Source of the DNA: Polyangiaceae bacterium
Lineage (GTDB): Bacteria > Myxococcota_A > Polyangia > Polyangiales > Polyangiaceae
Length of the DNA stretch: 36,060 nucleotides
NCBI GenBank assembly: GCA_025937785.1
Contig: JAICQQ010000070.1
Span: 1 to 36,060, forward strand
Reading direction: 5' to 3'
In this document: one piece after another, positions 19,029-27,871 of the stretch
Layout: each line of letters starts with the position of its first letter
Numbering within the stretch: the stretch's first letter is position 1
The notes under the pieces: generated by a model
What the model saw: only the letters and a program-made list of their open reading frames with translations
Databases searched by the model: none
What the model was told of the DNA's origin: nothing
Translations under genes and position numbers: made by a program

Positions 19029-19928
19029 CTAGCTATCCGGAAAGTCGGCGGGCTGCGAGACCATCGGCAGGCTCCGCGGTGTGCCCGGCCCGCGGCATCC
19101 GCTCGCCACGGGCAGGGCGGCGCTGTGGCTGACCGTCGCCCGCACATCCGGCGCGGGCCGGACGCCTTCGGGGCGGGTTTGCCACGCGCGCACCAGCTCG
19201 GGATCGAGCAGGTGGGTCGGCGAAACGTTGGCCAGCGCCGCCATCATGATGCTCTTGACGTTGGGGTTCTCTTTTTCGAGCTGGGACAGGAGTTGCGTCA
19301 TGCGGTCGCGGGCCAGGCCTGGTTGCGAGCCGCACAGGTTGCACGGCAGGATCGGAAACGCGCGCTCTCGAGCGAAAGTGCGGATGGTGTCTTCCGCGCA
19401 TTGCAAGAGCGGGCGTATCACTTCGAAGCGTCCGTCGTCCGTGGTGTACTTCGGCGGCATCGCTTGCAGCTTCCCGCCGTAGAACAGGTTCATCAAGAAA
19501 GTCTCGAGCGCGTCGTCCCGATGATGCCCGAGCGCGAGCTTGTTGCAGCCCAAGCGTTCCGCGGCCGTGTACAGAATCCCGCGCCGCAGCCGCGAACACA
19601 GCGAGCAGTAGGTAGCGCCAGGCGTCACGTGCTCCGTGACCACCGAATAGGTGTCTTCCGACAAGATCTCGTAGTCGAAGCCGCTCGCAGCGAGCCACTC
19701 GGCGAGTGGGCGCCCGTCGTACCCCGGCTGCGCTTGGTCGAGGTGGACCGCTGTGAGCCGCACGGGGAAGGGCAGCCGCTCTTGGAGCGCCCCGAGCAGT
19801 ACCAGGAGCGAATAGCTGTCCTTGCCGCCGCTCAGGGCGACCAGGACGTGATCGCCCGGCGCGAGCAGCTCGTAGGCCTCGCAGGTCTGTTTCAGCTGGC
19901 GGTAGAGCAGGCGCTGGACGTTCGACAT
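19029..19928 (-). CDS. ttcA: tRNA 2-thiocytidine synthetase TtcA
   Basis: A 299-residue ATP-dependent, Fe-S-containing tRNA thiolase predicted to make 2-thiocytidine at position 32. PP-loop SGGKDS at 33-38; Cys pair C108/C111 in TYCSLC and a second pair C196/C199 in PCNLC supply the cluster ligands. ALGHHRDDALETFLMNLFYGG and the downstream NVSPTHLLDPEL segment are also family-typical. The last 50 residues are a variable Pro/Arg-rich tail. ATG 19928 was preferred to TTG 19937 because it fits the family N-terminus; neither has a good ribosome-binding site. It is the only gene in its transcript; the divergent Cys-rich lipoprotein starts 70 bp away. Confidence 0.93.
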   Translation of the reverse strand: MSNVQRLLYRQLKQTCEAYELLAPGDHVLVALSGGKDSYSLLVLLGALQERLPFPVRLTAVHLDQAQPGYDGRPLAEWLAASGFDYEILSEDTYSVVTEHVTPGATYCSLCSRLRRGILYTAAERLGCNKLALGHHRDDALETFLMNLFYGGKLQAMPPKYTTDDGRFEVIRPLLQCAEDTIRTFARERAFPILPCNLCGSQPGLARDRMTQLLSQLEKENPNVKSIMMAALANVSPTHLLDPELVRAWQTRPEGVRPAPDVRATVSHSAALPVASGCRGPGTPRSLPMVSQPADFPDS

Positions 19929-19997
19929 CGGCGCCAAAGCTAGCGGGTAGGCTTGTCCTACGCCAGTCGGGAGGCTAAGAGAGGGCCGTTCACGCTC

Positions 19998-20372
19998 ATG
20001 CGCCTTTCTCGGAAAGCCCCCACCAGCCTGATTGGGTCCGTGCTCACGGCGCTCGGCCTGGCGCTAGGAAGCTGTTCCGACCACGACCCCGATCCGTATC
20101 AGCCGCTGACAGAGGCCTGCGACGCCTGCTTGTTGGAGCCCGGCTCGGAGGGCTGTGGGGATGCGTACCAGGCTTGCGAGGCACTCGAAAGCTGTGAATC
20201 CGTGGTCCTGTGTGAGCTCGGGCAACAGTGTTACACCGAACCGAGCAGTGGTGACTGTTCGCGCACCAGGGGCTGCGAGAGCGGCGCCGGCGCGGCGGAG
20301 CTGGAAGCCGCCGCCGAGTTCGAAGCCTGTGCTCGCGCCGTGTGTGCCGAAATCTGCAGCTTCGTAGAGTAA
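19998..20372 (+). CDS. Small Cys-rich lipoprotein
   Basis: A 124-residue product started at ATG 19998; a TTG at 19953 would only add a non-hydrophobic leader. The signal peptide MRLSRKAP...ALGLALGSC has a clear lipobox with lipid C26. The mature part is acidic and holds twelve further Cys in short spacings (CDAC, GCGDAYQAC, SCESVVLC, QQC, CSRTRGC, CARAVCAEIC), probably forming disulfides outside the cytoplasm. Such Cys-rich lipoproteins of unknown role are common in myxobacteria. No enzymatic motif is visible. A strong hairpin terminator starts directly after the TAA. Confidence 0.8.
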   Translation: MRLSRKAPTSLIGSVLTALGLALGSCSDHDPDPYQPLTEACDACLLEPGSEGCGDAYQACEALESCESVVLCELGQQCYTEPSSGDCSRTRGCESGAGAAELEAAAEFEACARAVCAEICSFVE

Positions 20373-20402
20373 AGCCCGCTCCGGCGCTGGCCAGAGCGGG
20401 CT
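20373..20402. terminator. Bidirectional intrinsic-type terminator
   Basis: A perfect 9-bp stem AGCCCGCTC (20373-20381) / GAGCGGGCT (20394-20402) with a 12-base loop sits between the convergent stops of the Cys-rich lipoprotein and lon. Read on plus it is followed by CTCATTC; read on minus by TTTACTC. It can therefore serve both genes. Confidence 0.8.
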
Positions 20403-20425
20403 CTCATTCGAATGCGGCGATCGCT

Positions 20426-22823
20426 TCAGGCCACGGGTGGGTCGTTCGGAGCGCTGCCCGAATCACCGGCGCCGGGCACGACCGGCATATCACCGGCGTC
20501 AGTCTCCAGCGCTTCGTGCAGGACGTCCGCCATGTCCTGCACGAATAGGATCTCGAGGTCGGCGAGGGCCACTTCGGGCACGTCATCGATGTCTCTTCGA
20601 TTCTGCTCGGGCAGGATGATGCGGCGGATACCCGCGCGGTGCGCGGCGAGCACCTTGGCCTTGATACCGCCGACCGGGAGCACGCGGCCACGCAGCGTGC
20701 ACTCGCCCGTCATGGCGGTGTCCGTGCGCACTCGCCGGCCCGTGAACAGCGACACCAACGCCGTGAACATGGTCACGCCCGCCGACGGGCCGTCCTTGGG
20801 GACGGCTCCTTGAGGGACGTGGATGTGTAGGTCGCTGGCGTCGAGGTCTGCCAGCTCCACGCCCAGTTGTCGAGCATGGCTCTTGATGTAGCTGAGCGCC
20901 GCCTTTGCGGACTCTTGCATCACATCGCCCAGTTTTCCGGTGATCTGCAGGCGTCCTTTACCCGGGCTGCGAGAGGTTTCGATGAACAGAATGTCACCGC
21001 CGAACGGAGTCCAGGCCAGACCGGTAGCGACCCCTGGGAAGGCGACGCGTTCTCGCGATTCGTTGTGGAAGCGGGGCTTCCCCAAGTACTTGCCGAGGTC
21101 TCGCGCCTCGAGTACGCGCTTGGGAAAGACAGCGTCGTCGGCGGCTCGCGCCACCTCGAGTGCCATGGCGCGCGCCAGCCGCGAGATTTCTCTGTCGAGT
21201 TGCCGCACGCCCGCCTCACGGGTGTAGTCGTTGATGATGGCGAGCAGCGCCGCCTCCGAAATTTCGAGCGATCCATCGGGCACGCCGGCTTCCTGCGTGC
21301 GCTTCTGAATCAGATGCCGCCGCGCGATCTCCGCCTTTTCTTGGCTCGTATAGCCGCTCAGCTCCACGATTTCCATGCGATCTCGTAGCGGAGGCGAGAG
21401 CGTCTCGAGCGTATTTGCCGTCGCGATGAACATGACCTCGGACAGATCGAACGGCTGCTCGAGGTAATGGTCGGTGAACGTCGAGTTTTGCTCCGGATCG
21501 AGCACCTCGAGCAAGGCCGCCTCGGGGCTGCGGCCCCCAGGCGCTGGACAACTTGTCGACCTCGTCCAGGAGGATGATCGGGTTCTTCGCGTCGGCTTTG
21601 CGGAGCGCGTTGATGATGCGACCGGGCAGCGCGCCGACGTAGGTGCGGCGATGTCCGCGGATCTCGGCTTCGTCACGCACACCACCCAGGGCGATGCGCA
21701 CGAAGGGTCGGCCCGTCGCCGTAGCGATCGACTGACCTAGAGACGTCTTGCCCACGCCGGGCGGTCCCGCGAAGCACAGGATCGTGCCGCGCTGATTTTT
21801 CGCGAGCTTCTGCACTGCGAGGTGCTCGAGGATGCGTTGCTTCACTTCGTCGAGCCCCGAGTGATCGGCGTCGAGCTGAGCAGCAACCCGTGGAATATCC
21901 GTATTGATGGCAGCGCGCTTGTTCCAGGGTAACGCCACGATCCACTCGAGGTACGTGCGAATCACGTTGGCCTCGGGTGACTGCTCACCCATGCTCTTCA
22001 AGCGCGCGAGCTCTCGATTCGCAATCTCGCGCGTCTCTTCCGGCAGGTCGGCGGCGTCGAGCTTGGCTTCCAGCTTCGAGAGCGCCGAGTCGCCTTCACC
22101 TTCACCGAGCTCTTTCTGGATGGCCCGAAGTTGCTCACGCAACACCGCCTCACGCTGATGCTTGCCGAACTGCCGGCGCACGTCAGCTTCGATTTTCTCC
22201 TTGAGCTCGGCGCGGGCGAGTTGCTTGGCGAGGATGCCCAAGACGAGCCTGAGCCGCGCCGGGGCATCCGGTTCGGCGAGTACACTTTCTGCCTCTTCCG
22301 GCTCCAGCATCAGCGCACCCGCGACGGCGTCGGCGAGGCTGCTCGGAGTCTGGCCCGCTTGCACCAGCTCTGCCAGCGCTGCGCCTGCGGTTCGAAGCCC
22401 CTTCACCTTGGCGACCAGTTGCGCGGCCAGCAACTCGGCTTCGTCGCTCTTGTCATTCGTCTCTTCGATCAACTTTCCGAAGCCCTTCAAGAAGGGACCG
22501 TCTGTAACCAGGCTGGTGAGCTCGAGGCGGTTCAGCCCGAGCACCTGGAGCTTCAAGTTGCGCCCCTGGCCCCGTCCGATGCCTTCGACGCGGGCGAATA
22601 CGCCGTGCTCGAACAGATCCGACAAGCCCGGATCTTCGACGCGGTTGCGCTGGGCAACCACACCGACGATGTCGCCTTCGTGGAGGGTCGATACGAGCGC
22701 CAAGGAGCGCGTGCGCCCGATCGTCAACGAAAGCTCTTGACCGGGGAAGAGGATCCCACCGCGGAGGGCGATGACTGGGAATGGTTGGTTGGGCAGCGGC
22801 GCACCGCCGACGAGTGTTTGCAT
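20426..22823 (-). pseudogene. lon: ATP-dependent protease Lon, interrupted by a one-base frameshift
   Basis: The combined reading encodes a normal Lon of about 798 aa once one base is removed near 21534-21538. Otherwise it is split into an N-terminal frame (22823 down to 21216) and a C-terminal frame (open from about 21685 to 20426). N-terminal substrate-binding domain FPVIALRGGILFPGQ; Walker A GPPGVGKT (about 353-360); Walker B IILLDEVDKLSS at the break; the frame resumes as GRSPEAALLEVLDPEQN. The C-terminal part has proteolytic Ser in DGPSAGVTM (S680 corrected) and Lys in GGIKAKVLAA (K721 corrected). ATG 22823 has AGGAGA close upstream. Everything outside the break is intact, so a sequencing error in the homopolymer is as likely as a true mutation. 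If real, the split separates the ATPase from the protease. Confidence 0.92.
21534..21538 (-). other. Frameshift site in lon (C5/G5 homopolymer)
   Basis: On the minus strand GCCTGGGGGCCGC gives A-W-G-P and runs out of the Lon frame. With one G removed it reads A-W-G-R-S-P-E-A-A-L-L, the expected Lon sequence after the Walker B helix. The extra base is therefore in the G5 run. Confidence 0.85.
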
Positions 22824-23286
22824 GGTGTCTCCTGTGCTGAACCAGCAAAACGTAAGGTGGCTCGTGACGTCGTCAACGCCCTTGACAACTGCGATTGCAG
22901 ACACATCGTGGGGCTGTTCGGCGTTGGCGCAGGCGCAGGGCGAACGCCGCCCAAGATCTCAGCTCGCTGGCGATGGCCACCTGGTGATGCCCAAGGCGCT
23001 TCGCGAGCGGGGTCGGTAGCACCGCCGGATCCAATGACCGCGGCGCTCCGTGCTCGGGAAGGTCGGGACTCTGCCAGCGGGAGCGGGGGGGGACCTGGCT
23101 GGCCCGTGGACGTCGAGCCTGCGCGTGCCTCGGCAGGCCAAAACCGGCTCGAATTGCTACGAGTGCGCCGCTCGAAGCGGCCAGTGGAGTGGCGCTGTGA
23201 GTTTATTCGGAAGGTGCTTCGATGGCACCCTGCTAGGCTTGCGAGGGTCGGTGTTGGCTTGTACGGGCGGCGCGCGCTTGAGGGTA
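22824..23286. other. Divergent intergenic region, 463 bp
   Basis: Lies between lon (minus) and the TonB-dependent receptor (plus). It contains a possible lon promoter (22849-22876) and, on plus, a short stretch at 22951-23019 reading LAGDGHLVMPKALRERG before a stop. That resembles the first strands of SpoVT/AbrB-type antitoxins but lacks the rest of the domain. Nothing else was recognised. Confidence 0.45.
22849..22876 (-). promoter_or_regulatory. Possible sigma70-type promoter of lon
   Basis: On the minus strand TTGACG (22876-22871) is separated by 16 bp from TACGTT (22854-22849), about 25 bp before the lon start codon. The match is partial and the 5' leader would be short. No heat-shock (HrcA/CIRCE) element was seen. 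Confidence 0.3.
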
Positions 23287-25506
23287 ATGAGACATTGGTT
23301 GGGCTGGATCGGAAGTCTGGCGCTGTGCGCGGCCACGCTGGGGACTGCCCGCGCCCAAGCACCCGGCGCAGACGCTCCCACTCCCACTCCCATTCAACGG
23401 GTGGGGGTCAGGGCTCCCGAGCCGGTGACGACCGAAGTCAATTACCCCAAGGGTGCCAGCGGCGACGAGGAGGTCGAGCTCGAGCTAGTCGTCGAAGCGG
23501 ATGGCTCCGTGTCGGAGGCGCGGCTGGTATACGGAGCGGACCCGTTCGGCGAAGCCGCTCGTACGGCCTCGCTTGGGTGGAGGTTCAAGCCGGCGCGGCG
23601 CGGCGACCAGGCCACGCGTGCCCGCATCCGCTTCGCCGTTCGCTTCGAGGAGAGCGAAACGCACGAGCTGCCGCCCAGCGCCGATGAAGCGCCCGCCGCC
23701 GGCGACGGGACGCAGGAGCCGCCGCTGGAGATCGAGGTGCATGGCGAAAGGCGGCACCCCATTTCCACGTCGTTCACACGGGCGGAGGCGCGTCAGCTGC
23801 CGGGGGCCTTTGGCGACCCGACTCGCACCCTCGACATGATGCCCGGCGTCTCACCGATCGTTTCGGCCTTGCCGCTATTCTTCATTCGCGGAGCGCCGCC
23901 CGGTAACGTCGGATTCTTCATCGACGGTGTGCGAATTCCGCTCTTGTACCACGTCTTTCTCGGGCCGTCGGTGGTGCATCCGGCGATGATCGAACGCGTC
24001 GACTTGTATGCCGCCGCTTATCCTGCGAACCACGGGCGTTTCGCAGGAGCGATCGTGTCGGCGAAGCTCGTCGAGCCGCGGCGCCAGCTCTCCGGCGAAG
24101 CCTCGGTCAGGTTGCTCGATAGCGGCGCCCTGGTGGAGGCTCCGTTCGACGGCGGCCGCGGATCGGCGATCATCGGCGGTCGCTACTCGTACACGGGGCT
24201 GATCGTATCGGCGATCAGCGGCAACGAGCTGAAGTATTGGGACTACCAGGGTCTCGTGAGCTACGACCTCACGCCGCAAAGCAGCCTGAGTCTTTTTGCC
24301 TTCGGTGCCCTCGACTACGTCAACGCGGGAGCCGAGGACATCGGCGGAACCTCCTTTCACCGCGTCGATCTGCGCCTCGATCACGACTTTTCGTCCAATA
24401 CCGAGGCGCGCCTGGCGGCGACCTGGGGCTTCGACAAGACACTGAGCGACGTGGGTCACGTTTCTGATCGGATGCTAGCGGGTCGCGGCCACGTCGAGCA
24501 TCGCGCCGATTCGGTGGTCACCTTGCGCACTGGTTTCGACGTGGCCCAGGACAAGTACGCGCTCGACATCGAGCCAGCGGCTTCGGAAAAGATCGTCTAC
24601 GAAACGCTGTTTCCGACTCGGACGGACTTGGCGCTCGGGCTCTACGCGGAAATGCTGATCGCCCCCTCGGATTGGTACTCGGTGACACCCGCCGTGCGCA
24701 CGGACGTCTTCCGTTCGCTCGGGGTCACCCGACAAAGCGTGGATCCGCGCGTCACCGCGAGTTTTCAGGCGTACGAGCAGGTGCGGCTGTTTCAGGCGGT
24801 GGGTTTGGCGCACCAGACACCGAACTTCGTGCCGGCAATTCCGGGGGCCCAAGTGGCGGGCCTGTCCAGCGGGCTCCAGCGCACGGTGCACACGACGGGC
24901 GGCGTGGAGCTCAGCGGCCCTGAAGCCACGAGCTTGACCGTCGCCTACTTCCAGAACGCCTACTTCGATCTCACGGACCCGGCGGGCCTGAACCAGAGTC
25001 TGGATATCGACGAAGACAGCGCGGACACCAGAGCCACCGGACACGCGTACGGCCTCGAGTTCCATTTGAAGCGGCCGTTCTCGCGCCGCCTGGGCGGGGT
25101 GCTGTCTTACACACTGTCGCGTACTACCCGCAGTTACGATCGCGTCAGTACGCTCAGCGCCTACGATCGGCCACACGTCGTCAACGCCGCAGCTGTCTAC
25201 GCGCTGGGCGCTGGCTGGCAAGCGGGCGCCCGCCTGGCATTCGCGTCCGGCATTCCCGGGGCGCGTGAGGTGCCGCCGGACAAGATCTACGACCAGTCCC
25301 GGAGCCGCCCCTACGCGCGGCTCGACATCAAGGTCGAGAAACGCTGGCAGCTTAGCCCGACCAGCTGGTGGGGGGTCCACGCCGAAGTGCTCAATGCGAC
25401 GGCCGGAACCGAGGTGTTGCGGCGCAACTGTGGCCAAGCTGGGTGCGAAGACGTGTCGGCGCCCCCGCTGGTGCTGCCGAGCGTCGGCGTGGAAGCGGCC
25501 TTTTGA
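23287..25506 (+). CDS. TonB-dependent receptor with N-terminal TonB-C-like domain
   Basis: A 739-residue outer-membrane transporter started at ATG 23287 behind GAGGG. Signal peptide 1-23 ends ATLGTARA. Residues about 44-121 (EVNYPKGASGDEEVELELVVEADGSV split over two strands, then LGWRFKPARRGD) resemble the C-terminal domain of energy-transducing TonB. A Pro/Glu linker leads to a TonB-box-like EIEVHGERR (148-156), then the plug domain (about 158-265) with FFIRGAPPGNVGFFIDGVRI. The rest (about 266-739) alternates as beta-barrel strands and ends in Phe, the usual outer-membrane assembly signal. The ligand is unknown; plug-barrel spacing is normal. The fused TonB-C-like domain could bind the receptor's own periplasmic partner. 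The gene converges on the second hybrid kinase (7 bp apart) and diverges from lon. Confidence 0.9.
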   Translation: MRHWLGWIGSLALCAATLGTARAQAPGADAPTPTPIQRVGVRAPEPVTTEVNYPKGASGDEEVELELVVEADGSVSEARLVYGADPFGEAARTASLGWRFKPARRGDQATRARIRFAVRFEESETHELPPSADEAPAAGDGTQEPPLEIEVHGERRHPISTSFTRAEARQLPGAFGDPTRTLDMMPGVSPIVSALPLFFIRGAPPGNVGFFIDGVRIPLLYHVFLGPSVVHPAMIERVDLYAAAYPANHGRFAGAIVSAKLVEPRRQLSGEASVRLLDSGALVEAPFDGGRGSAIIGGRYSYTGLIVSAISGNELKYWDYQGLVSYDLTPQSSLSLFAFGALDYVNAGAEDIGGTSFHRVDLRLDHDFSSNTEARLAATWGFDKTLSDVGHVSDRMLAGRGHVEHRADSVVTLRTGFDVAQDKYALDIEPAASEKIVYETLFPTRTDLALGLYAEMLIAPSDWYSVTPAVRTDVFRSLGVTRQSVDPRVTASFQAYEQVRLFQAVGLAHQTPNFVPAIPGAQVAGLSSGLQRTVHTTGGVELSGPEATSLTVAYFQNAYFDLTDPAGLNQSLDIDEDSADTRATGHAYGLEFHLKRPFSRRLGGVLSYTLSRTTRSYDRVSTLSAYDRPHVVNAAAVYALGAGWQAGARLAFASGIPGAREVPPDKIYDQSRSRPYARLDIKVEKRWQLSPTSWWGVHAEVLNATAGTEVLRRNCGQAGCEDVSAPPLVLPSVGVEAAF

Positions 25507-25513
25507 GAAGCTA

Positions 25514-27175
25514 TCAGGCGAGGGCCTTTCGCAGCAACTCGTCGAGCGCTTTGCGCCCGTAGGGCTTCTGAATGAAGCCGAGTACGCCGTCGTCGAGGAT
25601 CGCCTGCGCGTCACCGTCCAGGCTGTAACCAGACGCGAGCAGCGCCTTGACGTTCGGCGCGATCTCACGGAGCAACCGAAAGGTTTCACGGCCGCTCATC
25701 ACCGGCATCACCATGTCGAGAATGACGAGATCGACGTTGGCGTGCTCCGTCTTGAAGTAGCGCACCGCTTGGTCACCCGATTCGAAGGTGGTGACCGTAT
25801 AACCCAGGCTTTCCAGCATGCGCCGTGCCACATCCCGCAGTTGGGGCTCGTCTTCGACGACCATGATCTTGGCGCTCTGCCGGGCGCGGAGGTCATCGCC
25901 TTTGCGCCGGCGCTGGCTCTCGAACGTCTCGGTGCCGACGGGTAGGAACAGTTCGAGCCGTGAACCCATGTCGGGCTTGCTGTGGATGCGAATGGCACCC
26001 CGATGGTTCTTCACCGTGCCGTACACCGCGGCGAGTCCCAGGCCGGTGCCCTTGCCTTTGGCCTTGGTCGTGAAAAATGGTTCGAACATCCGGCGCTGCA
26101 CCTCGGGCGTCATGCCCGTGCCGCTATCAGTGACGCTCAACTTCACGTAGCTGCCAGGGCCCACCGGGAACCCGAGCTCGGATTGGAACGAGCCGTCGAG
26201 CTCGACGTTTTCGCTGGTGAACAGCAGGGTGCCGCCGTTCGGCATGGCGTCGCGAGCGTTGAGGGCCAGGTTCAGAACGGCGCTTTGCAGCTGAGATCGA
26301 TCGCCGATGGTGTGCGGCCTGACGGCCTCGAGTTCGTGTTGGACCTGGATGCGCTTGTCGATGCTGTGCGCCAAGATACTGGCCACTTCTCGCACGATCT
26401 GGTGCAGGTCGACTGGTTCGGACAGGTATTTGCCCTTGCGCGAGAATGCAAGCAATTGGGCGGTCAACTCGGCGGAGCGTGTGACGGCGAGCAGGATGTT
26501 GTGAACCAGCTCGGCCAAGTTCGGGTCGTCGGCCACTTCGCGGCTCAAGAGGTCAGCGTAGCCCATGATGCCCATCAGCTGGTTGTTGAAGTCGTGTGCG
26601 ATGCCGCCCGCGAGCTGGCCAATCGCTTCCATCTTTTCTCCCTGACGCAGCCTGAGCTCGAGCTCCTTACGTTCGCGGATGTCACGCGCGAATGCGCAGC
26701 TGAACTCCATTCCGTCGAGCACCATCAAGTTCGCCGAGACCTCTACCGGGATCTTGTTGCCGTCTTTGGCGAGGTGGCGCGTCTCGAAGGTGCGCCGCCG
26801 CTCCTGTTTCAGCTGGCTCCACAGCCCGGGCCACGCGCTCGCCGGTACATCGGCGTTCACCTGGGTGATGCTCATGCTCATCAGCTCTTCTCGCGAGTAG
26901 CCGAGCATGTGAGCGGCCGCTTGGTTGACGTAGACGATCGACGCGTCTTCTATCACCCAGTAGGCGGCGTCCGCCAGGTGTTCTACGGTGAAATTGGTGA
27001 GCTTCAGATGAGTCTGTTGCGAGCTGCTGATGACCTCGCGGACGGTATCCGCGGCAACGGGTCTGCCCCAACCGCGCTGGCGGGCTTCCGCTTCCAAGTT
27101 CGCTAGCTGCTGCCGCAGGCGCGCGATCTCGCGCTCCAATTCGAGCGTCGTGTCGTCTCCCGTACCCGATGTCAT
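25514..27175 (-). CDS. PAS hybrid histidine kinase with C-terminal receiver
   Basis: A 553-residue soluble sensor kinase. Order: N-terminal coiled coil (about 9-33), PAS domain (about 60-172) with YVNQAAAHMLGYSREEL, HisKA with H194 in GGIAHDFNNQL, HATPase_c with N box LNLALNARDAM (301-311), G1 DSGTGM (350-355) and G2 GKGTGLGLAAVYG (374-386), then a receiver (435-553) with acidic E441/D442, phospho-acceptor D487 in LVILDMVMP and Lys in IQKPYG. It has the same plan as the kinase at 4439-6454 but only one PAS. No response-regulator gene adjoins, so the receiver may be the output or feed an unlinked phosphotransfer protein. ATG 27175 has a G-rich GGGCGGG tract upstream. The gene stands alone on its strand, with 372 bp of non-coding sequence upstream. 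Confidence 0.93.
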   Translation of the reverse strand: MTSGTGDDTTLELEREIARLRQQLANLEAEARQRGWGRPVAADTVREVISSSQQTHLKLTNFTVEHLADAAYWVIEDASIVYVNQAAAHMLGYSREELMSMSITQVNADVPASAWPGLWSQLKQERRRTFETRHLAKDGNKIPVEVSANLMVLDGMEFSCAFARDIRERKELELRLRQGEKMEAIGQLAGGIAHDFNNQLMGIMGYADLLSREVADDPNLAELVHNILLAVTRSAELTAQLLAFSRKGKYLSEPVDLHQIVREVASILAHSIDKRIQVQHELEAVRPHTIGDRSQLQSAVLNLALNARDAMPNGGTLLFTSENVELDGSFQSELGFPVGPGSYVKLSVTDSGTGMTPEVQRRMFEPFFTTKAKGKGTGLGLAAVYGTVKNHRGAIRIHSKPDMGSRLELFLPVGTETFESQRRRKGDDLRARQSAKIMVVEDEPQLRDVARRMLESLGYTVTTFESGDQAVRYFKTEHANVDLVILDMVMPVMSGRETFRLLREIAPNVKALLASGYSLDGDAQAILDDGVLGFIQKPYGRKALDELLRKALA

Positions 27176-27547
27176 AACCCGCCCACGGACAGGACGTGAT
27201 AGTAGCCCTTCGAATTACTGGCGGGCAAGGTTTCTGGAGTAGAGGCTTCGCCGGGCAAGACCTGTTGCCGCGCCCTCCTGGCCGCGCGCACGGTCTGTGA
27301 GCGCGAGAGTACCGCCACCATGTTCGAACCTGAGCAGACGCAGGGAGCCTCGAGGCACGCCTGTGCGTGGATCGAGCGCTCGTATCGCGGAGCGTGAGGT
27401 ACTGAGCGGGCCGCCTTGGTGCTTCACACCGCGCCAGCGACTGGGGCTCGCGGCTGGCGAGGGGACTCGGGCGAAAGACCGCTGGTAACGCCCTGGAAAC
27501 TTAGGCCCCGCTTGCTCGGCGGGCTCGCTCTCGCTACATCTAGCAGC
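27176..27547. other. Divergent intergenic region, 372 bp
   Basis: Lies between the second hybrid kinase (minus) and the ferredoxin gene (plus). Frames crossing it (for example a minus frame at 27215-27427) are Arg/Ser-rich and lack support. No clear promoter, repeat or RNA structure was seen. Confidence 0.5.
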
Positions 27548-27871
27548 GTGCCGAAGATAGAATTCGAGGGCAGCAGCGCCGGGCGCGCCAAAATCGTGGA
27601 TCGACCGGAGGGCGGTGACCTGCTCGACATCTGCGACGATGTCCTGGCGCCCATTCCCTTTTCATGTCGCAGCGCCAGTTGTGCGACGTGCGAAGTGAAG
27701 GTGTTGGAAGGCATCGAGTTCTTCGAGCCTCCCAACGACGACGAAGCAGACTTGCTCGGAATCCTCGGAAAAAAGGACCATCGGATCGCGTGCCAGGCTC
27801 GCATCAGGAGTGGCGGCGGGTTCATCCGGCTCAGGGCCGTCGCCGTCGGCCCTCCGGTGGCCGCCCCGTGA
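27548..27871 (+). CDS. 2Fe-2S ferredoxin (plant/adrenodoxin-type fold)
   Basis: A 107-residue electron carrier started at GTG 27548, where the protein begins PKIEFEG; the longer frame to 27416 has no family support. Cluster ligands are C40, C45 and C48 in the CxxxxCxxC loop SCRSASCATC, and C82 in RIACQAR, the classical single-cluster spacing. EVKVLEG and DEADLLG after the loop are family-typical. No reductase or oxygenase partner is adjacent. The stop overlaps the start of the LOG-like gene by 4 bp (GTGA), so the two are translationally coupled. No obvious Shine-Dalgarno precedes the GTG. Confidence 0.92.
   Translation: MPKIEFEGSSAGRAKIVDRPEGGDLLDICDDVLAPIPFSCRSASCATCEVKVLEGIEFFEPPNDDEADLLGILGKKDHRIACQARIRSGGGFIRLRAVAVGPPVAAP

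Noticed and set aside
22882..22910. TTGACA as a plus-strand promoter for the TonB receptor
   Set aside because: The hexamer at 17 bp (ATCGTG) is a poor -10 and the start codon is about 380 bp away.
22131..23687. A 518-residue plus-strand open frame opposite lon and into the receptor gene
   Set aside because: It runs antisense to lon and out of frame in the TonB receptor, with no recognisable domain.
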